From assembly GCF_019823065.1 (NCBI RefSeq), contig NZ_CP081966.1, positions 6,169,501 to 6,233,500 of the forward strand: a stretch of 64,000 bases of DNA, given 5' to 3'. The DNA is from Pseudomonas mosselii (GTDB lineage Bacteria > Pseudomonadota > Gammaproteobacteria > Pseudomonadales > Pseudomonadaceae). The translations under genes were made by a program, and so were the position numbers. The notes beneath the pieces are model-generated. The model worked only from the letters and a program-made list of their open reading frames with translations. It had not been told where the DNA came from and made no database searches. Below, piece after piece: positions 37,161 through 45,915 of this stretch (its first letter is position 1; every line of letters starts with the position of its first letter).

Positions 37161-39449
37161 TCAAAGCGACGAGTATTTCTTGCGCAGGCGCTGGCGAATC
37201 AGCTCGGCCAGGGTGTTCATCACGAAGGTGAACAGCAGCAGCACGAGGGCAGCGAGGAACAGCACACGATAGTGGCTGCCGCCGACTTCCGATTCGGGCA
37301 TTTCCACGGCCACGTTGGCGGCCAGGGTGCGCATGCCCTCGAACAGGTTCATCTCCATCACCGGCGTGTTGCCGGTGGCCATCAGCACGATCATGGTCTC
37401 GCCCACCGCACGGCCCATGCCGATCATCAGCGCCGAGAAGATGCCCGGGCTGGCGGTGAGGATGACCACGCGGGTCAGGGTCTGCCACGGCGTGGCGCCC
37501 AGCGCCAGCGAACCCAGGGTCAGGCTGCGCGGCACGCTGAACACGGCGTCTTCGGCGATGGAATAGATGTTCGGGATGACCGCGAAGCCCATGGCGATAC
37601 CGACCACCAAGGCGTTGCGCTGGTCGTAGGTGATGCCCAGGTCGTTGCTGATCCACAGGCGCATGTCGCCCTTGAAGAACCAGCTCTCGAGGAACGGGCT
37701 CATGTACAGGGCGAACCAACCGATCACCAGGATCACCGGGATCAGGATCGCCGCTTCCCAGCCATCAGGGATGCGCAGGCGGATCGACTCAGGCAGGCGG
37801 CTCCAGCTGAAGCCGGCGAGCAGGATGCCGATCGGCATGATCACGAACAGGCTGAACACGCCCGGCAGGTGGCCTTCCAGGTACGGCGCGAGGAACAGGC
37901 CGGCGAAGAAGCCGAGGATCACCGTCGGCATCGCTTCCATCAGCTCGATCACCGGCTTTACCTTGCGGCGCATGCCCGGGGCCATGAAGTAGGCAGTGTA
38001 GATGGCGGCGGCAATCGCCAGCGGCGCGGCCAGGATCATCGCGTAGAACGCGGCCTTGAGCGTGCCGAAGGTCAGCGGCGACAGACTCAGCTTGGGCTCG
38101 AAGTCGGTGTTCGAGGCGGTCGACTGCCAGACGTATTTAGGCTCGTCGTAGTTCTCGTACCAGACCTTGCCCCACAGCGCGCTGAAGGAGATCTCCGGGT
38201 GCGGGTTGCGCAGGCTCAGCGGGAGCAGCTTGCCGCCTTGCTCGATGATGATGCGGTTGGCGCGTGGCGACAGGGCCAGCACGCCCGCGCCTTCGGCGAC
38301 CGGCTCGACCAGCAGGGTGCGGTGTGCGGTGCTGTGGAACACGCCCAATTTGCCTTCGCTGTCCAGGGCGATGAAGCCCTTGCGGCGCTCTTCGGCGTCG
38401 ATCTGCACCACCGGGGCCTTGCCCAACTGGAAGCTGCGGATCAGCTTGAGGCGCGACTCGCCATCCGGGTCGCGGGCCATGAACCACTGGCTCAGGCCGC
38501 CCTTGGAGTCACCGAAGATCAGCGAGATGCCGCCGACCAACTGGGCGGTCGCGGTGATTTCGGCGTTGCCGTCTTCCAGCAGCTTGTAGCGGCCATTGAG
38601 GCTCTTGTCGCGCAGGCTGAACACGTCGGCGGTGGCACGGCCGTTGACCACGTACAACCACTGCTGGCGCGGGTCGATGAAAATATTCTTCACCACCTCG
38701 GTCATCTGCGGCAGTTCGATGCGGCTCTGCTCGATGGTGACCTCGTCGGTCATCATGTTCTCGGTGCGCGACAGTTCGATCACCTGCAGGTGCGCGCCGG
38801 TGGAGCCGGCCAGCAGCAACGTGTCGCCACTGACGTTGACGCTCACGTGTTCCAGTGCGCGGCCCTGGTCATCCAGGGTGAACAGGTCCTGACCATAGGG
38901 GTAGTCGATACCCGGGTCGATGGTCTTCTTGTTGTCCGGATAGGTGATCTTGTAGGTGTGGTGGAACACCAGCGCCTGGCCGTTGGACAGGCCCAGCACC
39001 ACCAGCGGACTGCCGGGCTGGTCGGTGCTGATCGAGCTGACCTGGGCGCCCGCGGGCAGCGGCAGGTCGACGCGCTTCAATTCGTTACCCGTCTTGGTGT
39101 CGAAGAACAGCGCCTGGCCCTTGTCGGAAACACGCATGCCCACGAGGTTCTGCTCCTCGAGGGCGATCATCAGGGGTTTGCCGGCGTCCTGCTGCAGCCA
39201 GGTCGGCTCCAAGGCCTTTTTGCTGGTCAACTCGGCGCCCTGGAACAGCGGCAGCACCACGTAGGCCAGGTAGAAGAAGATCAGCGTGATCGCTGCCAGC
39301 ACGGCAAGGCCGCCCACCAGGACGTACCAGCGGGTCAGACGGTCCTTGAGGGCGCGCAGGCGGCGCTTGCGTTGCAACTCGGGCGTATTGAAATCAATGC
39401 GCACGGGAGGAGAATTTTGGGTCATTGTGGAGTTGGCCAGATCATTCAT
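37161..39449 (-). CDS. pstC: Phosphate ABC transporter permease PstC (extended form)
   Basis: A 762-aa permease, more than twice E. coli PstC (319 aa). A single helix near 41-64 precedes a periplasmic domain of about 400 residues with repeated four-strand patterns ('KPLMIALEEQNLVGMRVSDKGQALFFDTKTG', 'KNIFIDPRQQWLYVVNGRATADVFSLRD', 'RRKGFIALDSEGKLGVFHS') suggestive of a beta-propeller. The MetI core begins near residue 475 and holds 'SLALGATPWQTLTRVVILTASPG'. I chose the ATG at 39449, with AGGG upstream, over the GTG at 39455. It has its own Pho box. Confidence 0.95.
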   Translation of the reverse strand: MNDLANSTMTQNSPPVRIDFNTPELQRKRRLRALKDRLTRWYVLVGGLAVLAAITLIFFYLAYVVLPLFQGAELTSKKALEPTWLQQDAGKPLMIALEEQNLVGMRVSDKGQALFFDTKTGNELKRVDLPLPAGAQVSSISTDQPGSPLVVLGLSNGQALVFHHTYKITYPDNKKTIDPGIDYPYGQDLFTLDDQGRALEHVSVNVSGDTLLLAGSTGAHLQVIELSRTENMMTDEVTIEQSRIELPQMTEVVKNIFIDPRQQWLYVVNGRATADVFSLRDKSLNGRYKLLEDGNAEITATAQLVGGISLIFGDSKGGLSQWFMARDPDGESRLKLIRSFQLGKAPVVQIDAEERRKGFIALDSEGKLGVFHSTAHRTLLVEPVAEGAGVLALSPRANRIIIEQGGKLLPLSLRNPHPEISFSALWGKVWYENYDEPKYVWQSTASNTDFEPKLSLSPLTFGTLKAAFYAMILAAPLAIAAAIYTAYFMAPGMRRKVKPVIELMEAMPTVILGFFAGLFLAPYLEGHLPGVFSLFVIMPIGILLAGFSWSRLPESIRLRIPDGWEAAILIPVILVIGWFALYMSPFLESWFFKGDMRLWISNDLGITYDQRNALVVGIAMGFAVIPNIYSIAEDAVFSVPRSLTLGSLALGATPWQTLTRVVILTASPGIFSALMIGMGRAVGETMIVLMATGNTPVMEMNLFEGMRTLAANVAVEMPESEVGGSHYRVLFLAALVLLLFTFVMNTLAELIRQRLRKKYSSL

Positions 39450-39471
39450 GCGCACACCCTAGCGGTCCCGT

Positions 39472-39489
39472 ATGACAAAAACATGACAG
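39472..39489 (-). promoter_or_regulatory. Pho box of pstC
   Basis: On the minus strand it reads CTGTCAT-GTTT-TTGTCAT, an almost consensus 7-4-7 Pho box, 23 nt upstream of the pstC start. It implies that pstCAB-phoU has its own PhoB-driven promoter in addition to read-through from pstS. Confidence 0.88.
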
Positions 39490-39500
39490 TGCAGTGACGC

Positions 39501-39530
39501 AAAAAAGCCCGCCGCTCAGGAGCCCTGGCT
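39501..39530 (-). terminator. Terminator-like hairpin after pstS
   Basis: The minus strand reads AGCC...GGCT with internal imperfect pairing, followed by T6 (39506-39501). A second GC hairpin (arms GAGGCCGG/CCGGCCTC at about 39553-39579) lies closer to pstS but has no T-tract. The pair could reduce, rather than stop, read-through into pstC. Confidence 0.5.
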
Positions 39531-39591
39531 TCGGACTAGGGAATTCGTGGGAGAGGCCGGCATTGTTGGCACCGGCCTCGTCCTCAGTTAC

Positions 39592-40590
39592 TTACTTCTT
39601 TGCAACGTTACCCGCGTGGGACAGGCCCAAGTCGGCCAGGGTCTTGTCGACCACCTTGGCTGGCAGCGGGATGTAACCGTCCTTCACGACAACTTGCTGG
39701 CCGGCCTGCGACAGCACCAGCTTGACGAACTCGGCTTCCAGCGGGGCCAGAGGCTTGTTCGGCGCCTTGTTGACGTAGACGTACAGGAAGCGCGACAGCG
39801 GGTAGGTACCGTTCAGGGCGTTGGCTTCGTTGTCTTCGACGAAGGCGCCCCCTTCTTTCTTGGCCAGGGCCACGGTCTTGACGCTGGCGGTCTTGTAGCC
39901 GATGCCCGAGTAGCCGATGCCGTTCAGCGAGGAGCTGATCGACTGCACGACCGAGGCCGAGCCAGGCTGCTCGTTGACGTTAGGCTTGAAGTCGCCTTTG
40001 CACAGGGCTTCTTCCTTGAAGTAGCCGTAGGTGCCCGATACCGAGTTGCGGCCGAACAGCTGGATCGGCTTGTTGGCCAGGTCGCCGGTCACGCCGACGT
40101 CACCCCAGGTCTTGATCTCGCTCTTGCCACCGCACAGGCGGGTGGAGGAGAAGATGGCGTCGACCTGGGCCATGGTCAGGCCCTTGATCGGGTTGTCCTT
40201 GTGCACGAACACGGCCAGGGCGTCGACGGCGACCGGGATGGCGGTCGGCTTGTAGCCGTACTTCTGCTCGAAGGCCTGCAGCTCGACGTCCTTCATCTTG
40301 CGGCTCATCGGGCCCAGGTTGGCGGTGCCTTCGGTCAGCGCGGGTGGCGCGGTGGAGGAGCCGGCGGCCTGGATCTGGATGTTTACGTTCGGATATTCCT
40401 TCTTGTAGGCCTCGGCCCACAGGGTCATCAGGTTCGCGAGGGTGTCGGAACCGACGCTGGAGAGGTTGCCCGATACACCGGTGGTCTTGGTGTAGGTCGG
40501 GATTGCAGGATCGACAGCGGCGACCGCATTGGCGGCAGCGACGCCAGCGGCGGCAAAGGTCAGGGCCGCCATCAAACGCTTCAGTTTCAT
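39592..40590 (-). CDS. pstS: Phosphate-binding periplasmic protein PstS
   Basis: A 332-aa periplasmic binding protein. A signal peptide ends 'NAVA-AVDP' (about residue 24). Phosphate-ligand loops are recognisable: '[12 protein letters not shown]', '[15 protein letters not shown]' and '[15 protein letters not shown]'. It is the first gene of the pst cluster, separated by 142 nt from pstC, and is preceded by three Pho half-sites. High expression on phosphate starvation is expected. Confidence 0.96.
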   Translation of the reverse strand: MKLKRLMAALTFAAAGVAAANAVAAVDPAIPTYTKTTGVSGNLSSVGSDTLANLMTLWAEAYKKEYPNVNIQIQAAGSSTAPPALTEGTANLGPMSRKMKDVELQAFEQKYGYKPTAIPVAVDALAVFVHKDNPIKGLTMAQVDAIFSSTRLCGGKSEIKTWGDVGVTGDLANKPIQLFGRNSVSGTYGYFKEEALCKGDFKPNVNEQPGSASVVQSISSSLNGIGYSGIGYKTASVKTVALAKKEGGAFVEDNEANALNGTYPLSRFLYVYVNKAPNKPLAPLEAEFVKLVLSQAGQQVVVKDGYIPLPAKVVDKTLADLGLSHAGNVAKK

Positions 40591-40655
40591 GCCTTGCTCC
40601 TAGCAGGAATATCGTGGGTTGTGAGATGGAACGGGCCCAAGTATCTGCAGGCCGC

Positions 40656-40684
40656 ATGAACACTCTATGACTTGAATATGACAA
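40656..40684 (-). promoter_or_regulatory. Tandem Pho boxes of pstS (three half-sites)
   Basis: The minus strand carries TTGTCAT (40684-40678), AAGTCAT (40673-40667) and TGTTCAT (40662-40656), each separated by exactly 4 nt, an 11-bp periodicity. This is two overlapping Pho boxes and suggests cooperative PhoB binding. A -10-like GATACT lies at 40644-40639. Confidence 0.85.
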
Positions 40685-40758
40685 TTGGATGAAAGGCCAT
40701 CACCGGGAACCGGGATGGCCTTTACAGGATGTTGCAGAGGGGGAACTTAGAGCGGGTG

Positions 40759-42048
40759 TCAGCGTTTGCGAGCCAGCAAATAGGTGCCCACCAGCAGACC
40801 AACGGCACACAGGCACGCCACGTAGTAGGCTGGCGCCATCGGGCTGAACTTGAGCAGCGCGGTTACCACCATCGGCGTCAACCCGCCAAAGATCGCGTAG
40901 GCCAGGTTGTAGGAGAACGACAGGCCGCTGAAGCGCACCACCGGCGGAAACGCCTTGACCATCACGTACGGCACGGCACCGACGATGCCCACGCACAGAC
41001 CGGTCAGGGCGTACAGCGGGAACAGCAGGTCTGGGCGGGTCGGCAGGCTGTGGTAGAAGGCCCAGGACGACGCCAGAAGCGCCAGGCTGCCGACGATGAA
41101 CACGCGCCCAGCGCCGAAGCGGTCGGCCAGACTGCCAGCCCCGATGCAGCCCAGGCTGAGCAGCACGATGGCCAGGCTGTTGGCCTTGAGCGAATCCGTT
41201 GGGCTCAGGTGATAGAGGCTTTGCAGCAATGCCGGAGTCATGAGGATGATCACCACGATGCCGGCCGACAGCAGCCAGGTGAGCAACATCGACAGGATGA
41301 TCGCGCCGCGGTGGTCGCGCAGCACCGCGCGCAGCGGCAGTTCCTCGGCCAGGGCCTTTCGCGCCTGCATCTCGGCAAACACAGGGGTCTCATGCAGCCA
41401 GCGGCGCAGGTAGACCGCGAAGAAGCCGAACACCCCGCCCAGGAGGAACGGAATACGCCAGGCGTAGTCCGCCACTTCCTCGGGGGTATAGAGCGTGTTG
41501 ATCAGCGTCGCCACCAGCGAGCCGAGCAGGATGCCCGAGGTCAGGCCCGCGGTCAGGGTGCCGCAGGCATAGCCGGTGTTGCGCGCCGGCACGTGCTCGG
41601 AGACGAACACCCAGGCGCCCGGCACCTCGCCGCCGATGGCCGCGCCCTGGATCACCCGCATCAACAGCAGCAGGATCGGCGCCCACAGGCCGATCTGCGC
41701 ATAGGTGGGCAGCAGGCCCATCACCAGGGTCGGCACGGCCATCAGGAAGATGCTCAGGGTGAACATCTTCTTGCGCCCGAGCAGGTCGCCGAAGTGGGCC
41801 ATGACGATGCCGCCAAGGGGGCGCGCCAGGTAGCCGGCGGCGAAGATGCCGAAGGTCTGCATCAGGCGCAGCCATTCGGGCATGTCGGCCGGGAAGAACA
41901 ACTTGCCGACCACCGTGGCGAAAAACACGAAGATGATGAAGTCGTAGAACTCCAGAGCTCCGCCCAGGGCGGACAGCGAGAGGGTCTTGTAGTCACTGCG
42001 GGACAACGGCCGGGACGGCTGCTCGATACTGCTCTGCACGGAGGTCAT
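40759..42048 (-). CDS. MFS transporter, metabolite:H+ symporter type
   Basis: A 429-aa inner-membrane protein with about 12 helices. The N-terminal 'LSLSALGGALEFYDFIIFVFFATVVGKLFFP' and the loop 'GYLARPLGGIVMAHFGDLLGRKKMF' are hallmarks of the MHS subfamily (citrate, proline/betaine, shikimate transporters). The substrate cannot be assigned. The ATG at 42048 removes a 35-residue upstream extension that falls in the non-coding gap. It stands alone, upstream of pstS on the same strand, with 74 nt between its stop and the Pho half-sites. Confidence 0.92.
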   Translation of the reverse strand: MTSVQSSIEQPSRPLSRSDYKTLSLSALGGALEFYDFIIFVFFATVVGKLFFPADMPEWLRLMQTFGIFAAGYLARPLGGIVMAHFGDLLGRKKMFTLSIFLMAVPTLVMGLLPTYAQIGLWAPILLLLMRVIQGAAIGGEVPGAWVFVSEHVPARNTGYACGTLTAGLTSGILLGSLVATLINTLYTPEEVADYAWRIPFLLGGVFGFFAVYLRRWLHETPVFAEMQARKALAEELPLRAVLRDHRGAIILSMLLTWLLSAGIVVIILMTPALLQSLYHLSPTDSLKANSLAIVLLSLGCIGAGSLADRFGAGRVFIVGSLALLASSWAFYHSLPTRPDLLFPLYALTGLCVGIVGAVPYVMVKAFPPVVRFSGLSFSYNLAYAIFGGLTPMVVTALLKFSPMAPAYYVACLCAVGLLVGTYLLARKR

Positions 42049-42410
42049 CGCTGTTCTTTCTCTTGTAGGTCTGCGGACCGCTTGGCATGCGGTTTCTGGA
42101 TTGGATAGGCAGCGAAGATAGCAAATTGCCGAGCCGCGCTCATAGCGGTACAAAATCCATACAGATATTCATGAATGTGCGGTCGTCGCTGGCTGTGCAG
42201 GTATATATACTGCCCGCTCGTAGGAAAAGGTTGCTTCCATTTTGGGAAGTTGTGCGAAAACGTCGGTCATTGTTGTCAGACTGTTTCGCAGAGATTCCCT
42301 TTGGCCGCCTCGCGAAGCGAAATCAGCGTAGTATGCGTGATGCTGAATCGTTTTTACGGCGTCCTTCATTGCGCCACCAACGAAGCTTCACGGGTCAGAG
42401 GCCCCACGGC
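42049..42410. other. 362-nt gap between the MFS and thioesterase genes
   Basis: The two flanking genes are divergent, so both promoters should be here. The stretch is AT-richer than its surroundings and holds a 10-bp palindrome ATTCATGAAT (about 42167-42176) and another, GTATATATAC (42201-42210). TATACT (42206-42211) could serve as a -10 for the thioesterase gene, without a convincing -35. I see no credible coding sequence; a 66-aa minus-strand frame at 42169-42369 has no ribosome binding site or recognisable domain. Confidence 0.5.
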
Positions 42411-42809
42411 ATGATTGAACTCGAACAAGAAGATCCTATCCCGCAGGGCGACCTGGCCTTGCAGATCACCGCGCTGCCGCGCGAGACCAATGGTTTCGGC
42501 GATATCTTCGGCGGCTGGCTGGTCGCCCAGATGGACCTGGCCGGCACCGCCATGGCCAGCCGCGTCGCCGGTGGCCGGGTGGCCACGGTGGCCATCGACC
42601 GCATGGCATTCCTGGTGCCGGTGGCAGTGGGCGCGCAGCTGTCCTTCTATACCCAGACCCTGGAGATCGGCCGCAGCTCGATCCAGATGATGGTCGAGGT
42701 GTGGAGCGACGACCCGCTGTCCAGCGAATGGCGCAAGGTCACCGAAGCCGTGTTCGTGTTCGTCGCCATCGATGGCAGCGGTCGCACCCGCTCGGTGCCT
42801 CGTCGCTGA
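42411..42809 (+). CDS. Acyl-CoA thioesterase (hotdog fold, YciA-like)
   Basis: A 132-aa hotdog-fold protein. It has the family segment 'PRETNGFGDIFGGWLVAQMDLAGTAMASRVAGGRVATVAIDRMAF', in which the Asn/Asp residues are catalytic in YciA-type enzymes, then 'FVFVAIDGSGRTRSVP'. It likely hydrolyses acyl-CoA. The ATG at 42411 is preferred; the open frame extends to 42087, but that part is the non-coding gap. It is followed after 73 nt by the mutarotase. Confidence 0.9.
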   Translation: MIELEQEDPIPQGDLALQITALPRETNGFGDIFGGWLVAQMDLAGTAMASRVAGGRVATVAIDRMAFLVPVAVGAQLSFYTQTLEIGRSSIQMMVEVWSDDPLSSEWRKVTEAVFVFVAIDGSGRTRSVPRR

Positions 42810-42882
42810 GCCGAGCGAGCGGTAAACTCATTGCACGTCACCGGGTCCAACGGCCTGACAGACAATCAATGAGACGAGCGCA

Positions 42883-43779
42883 ATGGCTAACTTCACGGTC
42901 GAGACCGAGCTTCACGGCGAACTCAATTGCTGGCGCATTACCAGCGAGCAGGCCGAACTATTGATCGCCCAGCAGGGCGCACAGGTCCTCAGCTACCAGC
43001 GAATCGGCGAACCGCCGCTGCTGTGGCTGAGCGACCAGGCCATTTTCCGCAAGGGCAAGTCGGTGCGCGCCGGCGCGCCGGTGTGCTGGCCGTGGTTCGG
43101 CATCTTCGAACGCAACCCGGATTCGGTCAAAGCCATGTTCAAGGGCGAGCAGCCACCGGCCCATGGCCTGGTGCGCGGGCGCGACTGGCAGTTGCTGGGG
43201 GCCGAGAAGCACGGCGAAAACCTGCACATCGAATTCGAACTACCCGAAGCCCAGGGCGATCTGCCGGGTTGGGCCCACGAAGTCCAGCTCAAGCTGCTGG
43301 TGGAACTGGGCGACCAGCTGAAGCTGACCCTGACCAGCTACAACCTCGGCCATTCCGACGTCACCCTGAGCCAGGCCCTGCACAGCTACTTCGCGGTAAG
43401 CGACGTGCGCCAGGTGCAGGTGGAAGGCGTGGACGGGTTGGCCTATATCGAAACCCTGGCCAACTGGGAGCAACGCCAGCAGCAGGGCAACCTGGGTTTC
43501 GCGGGCGAGATCGACCGCATCTACCTGAACGCCCCCGAGCGCCTGGCCATCGTCGACCCGCACTGGAACCGACGCATCACCCTGCAGGCCGGCGGCTCAC
43601 GCACCGCGGTCATCTGGAACCCCTGGACCGAGCGGGCCCGCGACCTGCCGGACATGGCCGACGATGGCTGGCAGCGCATGCTGTGCATCGAGACGGCGAA
43701 TGTGATGGATGACGTGGTGGTGCTCAAGCCGGGGGCGAGTCATGCGATGAGCGTGGCGATCGGTAGCGAAGTGCTCTGA
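42883..43779 (+). CDS. D-hexose-6-phosphate mutarotase
   Basis: A 298-aa aldose 1-epimerase-fold enzyme of the YeaD type, which interconverts alpha and beta anomers of hexose 6-phosphates. It carries 'VRAGAPVCWPWFGIF', 'AHGLVRGRDWQLL', 'LSQALHSYFAVSD' (catalytic His) and 'WNPWTERARDLPDMADDGWQRMLCIETAN' (catalytic Glu region). The start is ATG at 42883 with GAGACGAGCG upstream. It ends at a hairpin, AGGACCGC-TAC-GCGGTCCT (about 43788-43806). Confidence 0.93.
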   Translation: MANFTVETELHGELNCWRITSEQAELLIAQQGAQVLSYQRIGEPPLLWLSDQAIFRKGKSVRAGAPVCWPWFGIFERNPDSVKAMFKGEQPPAHGLVRGRDWQLLGAEKHGENLHIEFELPEAQGDLPGWAHEVQLKLLVELGDQLKLTLTSYNLGHSDVTLSQALHSYFAVSDVRQVQVEGVDGLAYIETLANWEQRQQQGNLGFAGEIDRIYLNAPERLAIVDPHWNRRITLQAGGSRTAVIWNPWTERARDLPDMADDGWQRMLCIETANVMDDVVVLKPGASHAMSVAIGSEVL

Positions 43780-43787
43780 GGTTTCCA

Positions 43788-43868
43788 GGACCGCTACGCG
43801 GTCCTTTCGCGACACAAGGCCGTTCCCACAGGATTCGCGTGATCCCTGTGGGCGCGGCCTTGCGTCGC
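43788..43868. repeat. Terminator hairpin followed by REP palindrome
   Basis: AGGACCGC/GCGGTCCT around TAC (about 43788-43806) ends in TTTCG and probably terminates the mutarotase transcript. The REP pair 43809-43832 and 43845-43868 (core GACACAAGGCCG / CGGCCTTGCGTC) follows. They separate it from the convergent DUF3299 gene. Confidence 0.7.
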
Positions 43869-43896
43869 GACGGGCTGCAAAGCAGTCCCGGATGCG

Positions 43897-44430
43897 TTAC
43901 AGGTCGGCATCCTCCACCACCCTCACCTGCCCCGCCTCCAGCGCATACGCCGCATCCGCCAGGTCATTGCTGACCGTCTCCACCTTCAGCGTGCCGGTCA
44001 CCCACAACGGCGTGTAGATGTCATCGATCTTCAACCCTTTCGGATAACGCACCAGCACCAGCTGGTTCGGTGGCGGTGGCGGAACATGGATGCAGGCGCC
44101 CGGGTACGGCACGAGGAAGAACAGCGTGCTGTTGCCCTTGGCATCGCTTTCCAACGGCACCGGATACCCGCCCAGGCGGATCTGCTTGCCGTTCATCGCT
44201 GCCACGGTCTTGGTCGAGTACATCACCGCCGGCAAGCCCTTGCTCTGCTTCAGGCCACCCTTGGCAGTGAAGGTCCCTTGGGCTTCCGGGGAGTCGTGGT
44301 CGATCTCGGGCATCTGCTCGAGGGCTTTCTGGTCCGACTTGGGCATCAGCTCAAGCCAGTCGGTCTCGGGCAATTCGGCATGGGCCAGGGCGCTGGCCAG
44401 CAGCAGGGGGACGAGGAATAACGCACGCAT
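43897..44430 (-). CDS. DUF3299 family periplasmic protein
   Basis: A 177-aa exported protein. A signal peptide (about 1-18, 'MRALFLVPLLLASALAHA') precedes the family core: 'QIRLGGYPVPLESDAKGNSTLFFLVPYPGACIHVPPPPPNQLVLV'. The single conserved Cys-His segment 'GACIHVPPPPPN' is a DUF3299 hallmark. Function unknown; relatives are often next to metal or lipoprotein transport genes, which is not the case here. The ATG at 44430 is preferred to the TTG at 44445. Confidence 0.9.
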   Translation of the reverse strand: MRALFLVPLLLASALAHAELPETDWLELMPKSDQKALEQMPEIDHDSPEAQGTFTAKGGLKQSKGLPAVMYSTKTVAAMNGKQIRLGGYPVPLESDAKGNSTLFFLVPYPGACIHVPPPPPNQLVLVRYPKGLKIDDIYTPLWVTGTLKVETVSNDLADAAYALEAGQVRVVEDADL

Positions 44431-44480
44431 GGGAATGCTCGGCAACTCGGGGACTGAATTGCCGGCATTCTAACGTGTGT

Positions 44481-44726
44481 TCAGCTCTTCTTGATGAAGC
44501 CGTAGATCACCAGGAGGATGATCGCGCCGACCAGGGCCCCGAAGAAGCCCGCGGCCTGCCCGGCCTGGTAGATGCCAAGGGCTTGCCCGCCATAGGTGGC
44601 AGCCAGGGAGCCGGCGATGCCGAGGAGGATGGTCATGATCCAGCCCATGCTGTCGTCACCCGGTTTCAGGAAACGCGCCAGCAGGCCGACGATCAGGCCA
44701 ATGAAGATGGTTCCAATGATGCCCAT
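44481..44726 (-). CDS. GlsB/YeaQ/YmgE family membrane protein
   Basis: An 81-aa small inner-membrane protein with three hydrophobic helices and glycine-rich turns ('GIIGTIFIGLIVGLLARFLKPGDD', 'GWIMTILLGIAGSLAATYGG', 'GFFGALVGAIILLVIYGFI'). Family members are often induced by stress, but their function is unknown. The ATG at 44726 has GAGGG seven nt upstream. It is a monocistronic unit, 50 nt upstream of the DUF3299 gene on the same strand. Confidence 0.93.
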   Translation of the reverse strand: MGIIGTIFIGLIVGLLARFLKPGDDSMGWIMTILLGIAGSLAATYGGQALGIYQAGQAAGFFGALVGAIILLVIYGFIKKS

Positions 44727-44822
44727 GGCAATCCCTCTGTGATGAACATGAAACATGCCAAAGCCTAGTCAGCGCTTTGGCATGTTGCCATCTCAGAGCG
44801 GCATTGCCGGGCAGAAGTTCGA

Positions 44823-45905
44823 TCAGCCGGCGATCAAGGCCTCTACTTCGGCAATCTTGGCCTTGAGGGTGGCCATGTCGGCGCAGCGCAGGGTGGCATG
44901 GCCGACTTTGCGTCCGACCTTGAACGCCTTGCCGTAGTGGTGCAGGTGGCAATCGTCGATGGCCAAGACCTTGTCCACTGGCGGTACTTCGCCGATGAAG
45001 TTGAGCATGGCGCTCTCACCCACCTTGGCGGTCGAACCCAACGGCAGGCCGGCGACGGCACGCAGGTGGTTCTCGAACTGGCTGCATTCGCTGCCTTCTA
45101 TGGTCCAGTGCCCGGAGTTGTGCACGCGCGGGGCGATCTCGTTGGCCTTCAGGCCGCCGTCGACCTCGAAGAACTCGAACGCCATGACACCGACATAGTC
45201 CAGCTTCTGCAGCACGCGGCCGACGTAGTCTTCGGCCAGGGCCTGCAGCGGATGCGCCTCGCTGGCCACCGACAATTTCAGGATGCCGCTGTCGTGGGTG
45301 TTGTGCACCAACGGGTAGAAGCGGGTTTCGCCATCGCGGGCACGCACGGCCACCAGCGACACTTCGCCGGTGAACGGTACGAAACCTTCCAGCAAGCAGG
45401 GCACGCTGCCCAGCTCGGCGAAGGTGCCCACCACGTCCTCAGGCTTGCGCAGGACCTTCTGGCCCTTGCCGTCATACCCCAGGGTACGGGTCTTGAGCAC
45501 GGCCGGCAGACCGATGCTGGCGACGGCGGCATCCAGGTCCGCTTGCGAGAGGATGTCGGCGAAAGCCGGGGTCGGAATCCCCAGGTCGCGGAACATGCTC
45601 TTTTCGAACAGACGATCGCGGGCAATGCGCAGGGCCTCGGCACTCGGATAGACCGGCACGAACTGCGAGAGGAAGGCGACGGTTTCGGCCGGCACGCTCT
45701 CGAACTCGAAGGTCACCAGGTCGACTTCGTCGGCCAACTGGCGCAGGTGGTCCTGGTCGCCGTAGTCGGCGCGCAGGTGCTCGCCCAGCGGCGCGGCGCA
45801 AGCGTCCGGGGCCGGGTCGAGGAAGGCGAAGTTCATGCCCAGCGGGGTGCCCGCAAGGGCCAGCATGCGGCCCAGCTGGCCGCCACCGATTACACCGATC
45901 TTCAT
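44823..45905 (-). CDS. purK: N5-carboxyaminoimidazole ribonucleotide synthase
   Basis: A 360-aa ATP-grasp enzyme of purine synthesis; it carboxylates AIR with ATP and bicarbonate to N5-CAIR. The N-terminal motif is 'IGVIGGGQLGRMLALAGTPLGM'; ATP-grasp residues appear in 'AVLKTRTLGYDGKGQKVL' and 'EVSLVAVRARDG', and the metal site in 'ANEIAPRVHNSGHWTIEGS'. It begins 10 nt after purE, so the two form an operon. Confidence 0.97.
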   Translation of the reverse strand: MKIGVIGGGQLGRMLALAGTPLGMNFAFLDPAPDACAAPLGEHLRADYGDQDHLRQLADEVDLVTFEFESVPAETVAFLSQFVPVYPSAEALRIARDRLFEKSMFRDLGIPTPAFADILSQADLDAAVASIGLPAVLKTRTLGYDGKGQKVLRKPEDVVGTFAELGSVPCLLEGFVPFTGEVSLVAVRARDGETRFYPLVHNTHDSGILKLSVASEAHPLQALAEDYVGRVLQKLDYVGVMAFEFFEVDGGLKANEIAPRVHNSGHWTIEGSECSQFENHLRAVAGLPLGSTAKVGESAMLNFIGEVPPVDKVLAIDDCHLHHYGKAFKVGRKVGHATLRCADMATLKAKIAEVEALIAG

Positions 45906-45915
45906 AGCGTCAACC

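Noticed and set aside
34537..37272. 911-aa plus-strand open frame
   Set aside because: It lies antisense to pstB and pstA, which are unmistakable. Its Gln/His/Gly-rich composition is that of a high-GC shadow frame.
37272..39497. 741-aa plus-strand open frame
   Set aside because: Antisense shadow of pstC with no recognisable domain.
42169..42369. 66-aa minus-strand frame in the largest gap
   Set aside because: No ribosome binding site, no known domain, and it lies in the divergent promoter region.
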